Shown: positions 55,481 through 64,000 of the stretch, one piece after another | How positions within the stretch are numbered: the first letter of the stretch is position 1 | Layout: the number at the start of each line of letters is the position of its first letter | NCBI GenBank assembly: GCA_949825065.1 | Contig: OX463849.1 | Span: 31,422,043 to 31,486,042 of the forward strand | Direction of reading: 5' to 3' | From: Odontocerum albicorne | Lineage: Eukaryota; Arthropoda; Insecta; Trichoptera; Odontoceridae | Length of the DNA stretch: 64,000 nt | Position numbers and translations under genes: made by a program | The notes under the pieces: model-generated | What the model saw: the letters and a program-made list of their open reading frames with translations, nothing else | The model's database searches: none | What the model was told of the DNA's origin: nothing

Positions 55481-56199
55481 CTCGTGCAGATTATATTAAT
55501 TAATCTCCCTCTATCCAGGAAGCCCGCCGATCTTGTAGAATTCTATGTAAACAATCTATTTTCTTTTATTTCGTACAAATATGCATACTATGTATTTGCC
55601 TTTATTCGTTTTTCTTCCCCCTTTTTCCTAAAGTAAAATGAACATGTACTAGAAAAAATATGTGGGTTTGCATGTTAGTATTATTTGACAACCTCACACT
55701 CTAATCCCTTTAGGATCTGTATAGACATCGAGGAAAAGTTTGTTTCTCTCCGCAGATCGTTCTTTTATCTCCTCACTGACCTCAATTGTCTACTGCTTTG
55801 GGCGATTTTATCACGACACCCATCTCTGCAGTACTATTAAGATATTTTGCGTTATTTCGGAGTATTTTAGGAATTTATATTTTATACTTTTATCTTGGAC
55901 AGTGTCTGAATGGTAGAGTAATTCAAGGGAATGACACTTGAATAGTCAAATGGTATTTTCATTTCTATAGTAGTTGCAACAAATCAGATTAAATCTATTT
56001 AAAGAAATCTACCCAATATACTTTGTACGAGAGGATAAAGAATTATTGTTGCAAAATCTACATAGTGGTTGAAAAATGGGACAGAAAAAATAATGCAATA
56101 TATAGGAAATCTATGAAATATATCAAGTTAAAGAATTTTGCTAAATATTTAGGCAGTATTTAAAACCTGAGTCAAAGGGATACTTAAACGTATAAACTC
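55481..56199. other. No gene recognised
   Basis: Nothing matched. Confidence 0.45.
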
Positions 56200-56343
56200 G
56201 AACCGGGCAGTATTATCAGCTTAGATTATATATAGCAGTATTTAAGTACAGATGTATGGGAGTGAAACGTGATCATAGAGAAAGACTGAAAGAAGCTAAA
56301 TATGTGTAAGTGCAGTAAAACTGAGTGTCAAAATTAGTTGTAA
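56200..56343 (+). mobile_element. LINE-A fragment, left of an RTE insertion
   Basis: Encodes YGSET followed by a stop at the expected Trp (TATGGGAGTGAAACGTGATC), the L-Y-G-S-E-T-W motif. The same LINE-A resumes at 57661 beyond the RTE. Confidence 0.55.
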
Positions 56344-57660
56344 GTTAAACTGTTGCTTCTTCTTCTTCCCAGTGTCGTCAGGTCCCCTCAACGTCGAATA
56401 TCACTTGGGAGTAGGCATCTTTGTCCCTGGTAGCCCGAAAAAGATCCTCAACACTCCTTATGCCAGTTCAATCACGTATGTTGCGGAGCCATGAGATTTT
56501 CCTCCTGCCAACACCTCTTTGGCCTTCTATTCCGCCATGGATGATCAGGTGCAGTAGTTTGTACTTTACTCCTCTAAGTACATGACCCAAATAGGACACC
56601 TTTCGGATTTTAATATTAGTCAGCAACTCTCTATCAACTTTGGCTCTTTGAAAAACCCTTGTGTTGCTGACTATATCCTTCCAGGGTATCCGTAGCATTA
56701 TCCGATGCATCCACATTTCGAATGCTTCCAGTCGGTTCATACTACCAACTTTGAGGGTCCATGATTCCACTCCATACAATAACACTGACCAAACGTAGCA
56801 TTTGAGTGGCCGTTGTCGAAGTTTCAAGTTTAGATTATCGTCGCAGAATACGCTTCTCATTTTATTAAAAGCCGCACGAGATGATTCAATTCTGCACTTG
56901 ACTTCGGTTTCTGGGTCGAGGTCTTCTACTAGGATACTTTCGAGGTATTTAATTTTTTCACTCTCTCTATATCAGCACCGTTCAATGTAAGACGAGCTCC
57001 TGCGTGATCCTACCGGCCAAACATCATGAACTTAGTTTTACTCACGTTCATGTTCAGCCCCAGCCTCACACCGGCTTCATTAATTATATCCATAAGCGTT
57101 TGAAAGTCGTCAATACTGTCTGCCAGAACAACCGTTTAATCTGCGTTCCTGATGTTATTGACGTAAACACCATTCCCTTTGACCCCCAGATTCAAGTTAT
57201 ATAGTGCTTCCTTGAAAACTATATCAGAGTACAGATTGAATAACATAGGTGACAAAATACAACCTTATCGGACTCCACGTTGAATTGGTATGCCTTTAGA
57301 TTTGTTATTTTCCAATTTAATGACAGCTTCTTGGTTCCAGTACAGGTTTTTATTAATATTTATATCCTTATCATCTATACCCCGTTCCTGAAGCATCTTA
57401 ACAAGGTCTGCGTGTTTCACTCTATCGAATGTTTCACTTTATCGAATATCTCGTAATCGATGAAACAGGCAAAAATGTATTTCCGTTGGTCTCGGCATTT
57501 CTGCAGTAGCACGTTTATTGCTAATAACGCTTCTCGTGTTCCAAAGCCATTCCTGAAGCCAAATTTAGAATTATCCAGGTCACGCTCGCACTTTAGCCTT
57601 ATTCTTGAATGAATAATCTTTAAGAATGTGCTACTGTTGCTACGTACGTTAAACTGTTGC
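56344..57660 (-). mobile_element. RTE-type LINE, copy 2, with perfect 13-bp target duplication
   Basis: GTTAAACTGTTGC flanks both sides (56344-56356 and 57648-57660), so the insert is 56357-57647. It inserted into a LINE-A copy. Frames: 57640-57417 encodes FGFRNGFGTREALLAINV and FIDYEIFDKVKH. 56860-56468 encodes LLYGVESWTL, VSYLGHVLRG and GQRGVGRR. The YADD region is mutated to NAD followed by a stop, so it is dead. It shares the upstream TAA with copy 1. Confidence 0.85.
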
Positions 57661-58060
57661 CTGAAGACCTTTACCAAATTAAATTGAAATTCATTTTATT
57701 TTGTGTGAATTTAAGACTGATGTATCGAACACGATGAAAAAGAGCACTGTGAAATGGTTAGGGCATGTAGAATAAATGAATGAAAAAAAAATGTAAGTTG
57801 AATGCGTATTACACTAAAAAAAATTTGTCAGTTGGAAGGAAGAATAAGAAAAAAATGATCAGTTAAAACTAATGATATTTTAAAAGAAGGAAATGTAAGA
57901 GTAATATAAGGAAATGTAAGAGTAATCGTACGAGTTATATGAGAATATGAATGGATGTATAAGAGATGTAAGATGTGGTCGCGATAGGAAATTCAGTCCC
58001 TATCTCCTTTCTGTCTACTTCATCAGGGAAACAGCGGGATGGTATTTATACGTATGTAAT
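57661..58060 (+). mobile_element. LINE-A 3' end, right of the RTE insertion
   Basis: GTGAATTTAAGACTGATGTA, then a GGTTAGGGCATGTAGAATAA block and the terminal CATCAGGGAAACAGCGGGATGG. Confidence 0.6.
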
Positions 58061-58775
58061 CGATATAACAAATTTAGAAACTGTATCAATCAATTAAATT
58101 TGGAAAGCATCTATGTTATTATATTTATTTGTATTGATATGTATTCTCGTTTTCACGTGGTTTTTAATTGTTCATGTAGTCAGGCTCTGGAATCAGTTAC
58201 CGGCTGCAGTTTGGCTCTTACCCTTGTAGACTTGCTTCAAATAGCGACTTAAAAAATATTCCACGTCTCTTCAACGACGAAATGTGTTTATCTATAAATA
58301 ATATTTTCTTGTCATTTCCCATCATCATCCGTCTTGTTTCCCAGTCTTTGGTGACAGCTGCAAACATTTTGTTATGCTGCATTTTTTTTAATATCGTCGT
58401 AACCTTTCTCTCAGCAATTGTAATTTATGTAACTCTTACACATTTATGATTGGTTTGAAGAAATTATAGATTTTATTTCACAAAAAGACCATAGTGCCTT
58501 TCCAATTCATCGCTCTTCCTTCTTCACGTTGTATTTTGTTGTCTATGTCGTTAGACTCCGGTATCATCTGTAGTAAGACTTGAACTTTTATTGGCTTTCT
58601 TGATAAAAAAAACTTAAAAATCATTATATCTTATTTGTATCACAGCATGTTTTCCCTTATTCCCCATAATATTTTTCCCTCATATCCCTCTCCTTTCTTA
58701 TCCCTCTCCTTTTTAATTTACAATAATTAAATGGATATAATGTTTTGTTTGTATTCTTGTATATTTTTATTATTT
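58061..58775. other. No gene recognised
   Basis: Nothing matched. Confidence 0.45.
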
Positions 58776-58872
58776 ACGGAAGTATTAGTTATGGTGTATT
58801 TTTTACGGAAGTACTAGTTATGGCGTATTCTTTCATTTATTTATTATCTACGAAAGTATTAGTTATAGGTTG
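58776..58872. repeat. Short tandem repeat, three units
   Basis: ACGGAAGTATTAGTTATGG, ACGGAAGTACTAGTTATGG and ACGAAAGTATTAGTTATAG. Confidence 0.75.
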
Positions 58873-58900
58873 AAAAAAGACGTCTTCATACGGGGCGATC

Positions 58901-59216
58901 TACACTAGAAATGGCATAAATTAAGCATTAAGTCTATGTATTTATTGTTAAGTCTTAAATACTCGTACATTCATCACAGAAGTTATAGGTTCTCTAAATT
59001 ATTCTTACGGACCTGTAAAACTTCATCTTACAAATGCTGTAACTATATCAATAATACAGTAGTGCAATCTACACTAGAAATATAATAAATTCCGCATTAC
59101 GTCTATTTATTATTAAGTCTTAAATAAATTAATCGCTGAAGTTATAGATTCTCTAAACTATTCTTACGGACCTGTAAAAACTTCTGTAACTACATCAACA
59201 ATACAATACTCCTTCA
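58901..59216. repeat. Tandem duplication, about 169-bp period, two units
   Basis: CTACACTAGAAAT begins at 58900 and 59069. Both units share TATTGTTAAGTCTTAAAT-like, AAGTTATAGNTTCTCTAAA and ATTCTTACGGACCTGTAAAA. Confidence 0.8.
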
Positions 59217-59501
59217 TTATAAGTTGAAGGCAGACATCAAAACACATGGATCAGTGTTTACAACATTGCCTCAAAACAAAGTTTAGACAGACGAGTAATG
59301 AAATAAATATATGATATCCAGTTCCAGGGTACTTTCTGCTCATCTGATGCTTGGGCAAATTAGATTGTTGGTTTCAAACAAGGAAAGGCTTTCAGGGACT
59401 TTTTGGGGGCCACTATTTATGTTTGTCTACCGAGCTTCTTAACACTTATTAATTAATCGAAGCCTAATAATACAAAGCCAGAAGACGGCAAGCTTTATTT
59501 A
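59217..59501. other. No gene recognised
   Basis: Spacer before LINE-B. Confidence 0.4.
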
Positions 59502-60545
59502 TTGGAAGATGGAAAAGTTTATTTTAAAGGCATTGCACATTATGAATTCAATTATTTGTTAATTGACGAACTTTCGTTAAATGTATCTAACAATTATTTA
59601 TACCAATTTTCCGATGTCAATATATTTTCTGAATTGGGATATAAAAACTTCTTCGAAAAACTGAATTGGGCTAGAAACTTTCACGGCTACGAAACTAGAA
59701 GCAGAGAGACTCTTTTACTTATCCCAAACCATAATCTAACACTATTCAAATGATCTTTCTCATACTCAGACAGCAAAATGCTGGAATGAGTTGCCACCAG
59801 GCCTTGAATGAACAGGTGAATAGTTGTACCTTCAGAGATGCTCTAAAGTGTTATCTTCTGGGTGGTTAATGGGTTTCTCAGTGGCTAATGGGTCTCTTAT
59901 TTGCTTTCTTTCTCTTTTTCTTTCTTTTTCTCTCTTTTCGCTGGTGGTGAATCGGGGGATTGTGCGTACATGTTTGTGCGTTATCTTCTCATTCATATAT
60001 TTTAAAAATGCTTAACTATTCAATGTATTACTGCCTAACTATTTTAATGTTGTTTCAAACTATTTCATTTCCCATTTGTCATATTGTAAAATTTGGACTC
60101 CTTTGAGTCTTTTCTTTTTTTTCGTTCTTGCTGACAGTTAACCTGAGGTGGTATATGTGGGTTTACTTTTTATTTCGTTTTTGTGCCATATATTTTTATT
60201 TTTTTATTTATTTTTAATCTAGATATGTGGGGGTGTGGGATGGAAACCCCCAAATACCCTTGCGTTCTGGGCTCGTCCTACATTGGTGGGGTGTATTTCG
60301 GCCGGGGAAATGTTTGTAGGATGAGTCCGAACCTTTTAATGTCCTTCTCTCTTGAACGTCATCTATTTATTATCTGTGTTTTTTTTATCTTCTTGTTCTA
60401 CGTGTTCAAGGTCTGGTCTACGTGTTCAACATCTGGTGTCCTGTTTTTTAATGTATTCTCTATTTAATGTGTTCTTGAAATGTGCCTAAATGTATTATGT
60501 ACATACTATGTTGCTATCAATAAACCTGTATTTATTTATTATTTA
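59502..60545 (+). mobile_element. LINE-B 3' region: RT C-terminus plus 3' UTR and tail
   Basis: The frame 59502-59753 encodes NNYLYQFSDVNIFSELGYKN, then NFHGYETRSRETLLLIPNH and LTLFK. After one small frame break, codons for FSYSDSKCWNELPPG and FRDALKCYLLGG follow (59755-59870). This is the H-x-Y-x-T-R...P...F...W-N-x-L-P...F-x-x-x-L end of CR1/Jockey-like LINE polyproteins. The 3' UTR from about 59870 contains GGGCTCGTCCTACATTGGTG and ends with the tail TTGCTATCAATAAACCTG and TATTTATTTATT. Best LINE-B copy in the window. Confidence 0.7.
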
Positions 60546-62040
<1,495 letters not shown>

Positions 62041-62178
62041 TAAATGCTGAATAAATCAATGGGTTGCATAGAATGTGTGAAAAAATAATTAATAGTTGAA
62101 CAAAAAATAGAATAATTCCTCAAGTTGCTCAAATATTTAATAATTCCCCCATATATAATATTACATTTACAATACTTT

Positions 62179-62378
62179 NNNNNNNNNNNNNNNNNNNNNN
62201 NNNNNNNNNNNNNNNNNNNNNNNNNNNNNNNNNNNNNNNNNNNNNNNNNNNNNNNNNNNNNNNNNNNNNNNNNNNNNNNNNNNNNNNNNNNNNNNNNNNN
62301 NNNNNNNNNNNNNNNNNNNNNNNNNNNNNNNNNNNNNNNNNNNNNNNNNNNNNNNNNNNNNNNNNNNNNNNNNNNNNN
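62179..62378. other. Assembly gap, 200 N
   Basis: Exactly 200 Ns, probably a placeholder of arbitrary length. Confidence 0.99.
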
Positions 62379-62700
62379 TATTTCATACTGACAGAATTTC
62401 ATCTGATGCTGTAAATCTTGAGAATCAACCCAAGGCAGATATATCCTCTTGTTATGTTTATTTCTCAATTCTGTCACCTTTTTGCAATATTTCACGCCAT
62501 CCAAATCCCTCGAGCCGGAAGGGTGTCAACCGGGTTTGTTAGATATGAAACTACAAAAACGCTATGAATTTGAAATCCAGATTTATTTTATTTTTATTTA
62601 TATTCATCAATCACCCCCTCTTTTATGGGAGGTGAATTGTATTTTTACTTACCATACTCAAATACTCGTATAAATACAACCATCGTAATTAAGAGTCATC

Positions 62701-62935
62701 TTAACCTTTATACTAAGCGTATTTTGGCAAAAAACAGTAGTTTATATCTTATCTCAGTTAATGTTTATTTTTAAATGCATTATTTTAAAAGTGAATGGTC
62801 CTCAAAATTTAAAAAAAATATATATTCAACATAATAACTTGTATGCAAACTTTAAGGTTGATGATCGGTCCCGCGAGATTTTTCCAATAAACCAGTTGGG
62901 GCCGATGATCGGCCCCGTGGGATTAAAAGGGTTAA
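62701..62935. mobile_element. Possible piggyBac-like MITE
   Basis: TTAA at both ends with TTAACCTTTATA on the left and the reverse complement TTAACCCTTTTAATCCC on the right. Near the right end GATGATCGGTCCCGCG and GATGATCGGCCCCGTG are tandem variants. 62898-62916 is a perfect 19-base palindrome around GGGGCCGAT / ATCGGCCCC. Confidence 0.4.
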
Positions 62936-64000
62936 ATATCAATATAAATTAATGAAGAATGTTCTAAGGGACGCATTTATTTATTTATTAAAAAAAATAT
63001 ATGGCACTTGTGTCTGTAATCAAACAAAACGATTAAGGTTCAGTCTCCGGTATGAACAAGATATGTTATAGATTGCATGGATAGATCTCGCGTCAGCCAC
63101 GACCAGTGCATGTTCAGGCGATATTAAAGATAAATGCTAATACTTTCAGAACTCGCAGTAATATGTCAATATGTCAACTAGAGCCAATAAAAGACGTGTT
63201 ATTTCGTGATATGCTGAAATATTAAAAGTTGAATATCATACGATAGTAAAGTTTCTTTCAAAAGAGCTGGAAAAAGCCCGACAGAAATTAAGCAACGTTT
63301 AGATGCTAAAATTGTTTAATTTTTGTCGGACTTTTGCCTTCTTTTAAAATAATTTTGATAATTGCGCTATATCTAATTTGTTACATTTAAGAATATAACA
63401 AGATAACAAGTTTTCTATCGGGTGTAGTCGACATATTACTTAGGGTCCTAAAGGCACTCATTTTAAATTTAATATCGCCTGACCTGGTAGGCGTGGCTGG
63501 CGTCCATCATACACGTTTTATCTTGTTCAATCTGGAAACTTTTGAACCTTTCTGGTATAGCATTTAAAATATGTATGACAATAATAATTCAATCAACAAT
63601 AAAAAAAGTAGGAAACAAACTAAATCTTAAAGACAACGTAATAAGATGAATTCGGATAAAAAATAACAGGTAAAATTTAAGTGAAATAATCCGTTTCCTT
63701 ATAAATTCTAAGATTTAAGAAGATCCTTTTGAATTAACACAACAATATTTACATTAAAAAATATCCACCAATCAAGACTTGGAGTTTTACGAATTCATAC
63801 AATAGCATTTTAATAATTAATGAATTAAAACGTGCAATTGTCAAGTTTAACATTTTTTAATGGTATAAATTTGTATGTTTCTAAGAGAAGTGAAAAAACC
63901 AATTTAAGACAATATATCGATCGGAGTTATCAACAATTTTGTGAGCACCCTTAGATTTTTTTACAAAAGTTAATTTGATAATATTGCTAATTGTTTACTT
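62936..64000. other. No gene; repeat E at about 63060-63300
   Basis: 63060-63300 resembles the sequence interrupted by the RTE at 12.8 kb. 63245-63350 also folds on itself (TCTTTCAAAAGAGC...GCCCGACAG against GTCGGAC...TTCTTTTAAAA). Otherwise AT-rich. Confidence 0.4.

Overview
The window is about 64 kb of AT-rich eukaryotic DNA, most likely from an arthropod and probably an insect with a repeat-rich genome. I see no intact host gene, no real tRNA or rRNA gene and no bacterial features. What can be recognised is layers of transposable elements, often nested, separated by AT-rich sequence in which I see nothing. There is a 200-base run of N at 62179-62378. Family names used here (LINE-A, SINE1 and so on) are local labels.

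Layout. At 1-4.2 kb there is a LINE fragment, a hairpin retroposon and a complete non-autonomous LTR retrotransposon (1975-4160, minus strand). That element has 468-bp LTRs, a tRNA-Trp-type primer binding site, a polypurine tract and a 4-bp target duplication. In place of gag-pol it carries an open frame clearly related to histone H2B. From 4.2 to 25 kb there are tRNA-derived SINEs, a TA-flanked MITE, an RTE-type LINE with a 292-codon reverse transcriptase frame, LINE 3' ends, a probable nuclear copy of mitochondrial nad5, minisatellites and a Tc1/mariner relic.

From 25.1 to 34.85 kb a 9.7-kb LTR retrotransposon (minus strand) has split a SINE. Its 1446-bp LTRs are identical wherever compared. 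It retains gag and an aspartic protease, but its reverse transcriptase is frameshifted and truncated. The rest of pol is replaced by non-coding, repeat-rich DNA including a GC-rich array of about 120-bp units.

From 35 to 64 kb the same families recur: two more hairpin retroposon copies, two further RTE copies with perfect target duplications, a hAT-type MITE with an 8-bp duplication, a mariner end, satellites, a LINE 3' region at 59.5-60.5 kb, a (TA)n tract and a piggyBac-like MITE. No genes work together here in an operon-like sense. The functional content is the parasitic elements and the host-gene piece one of them has captured.
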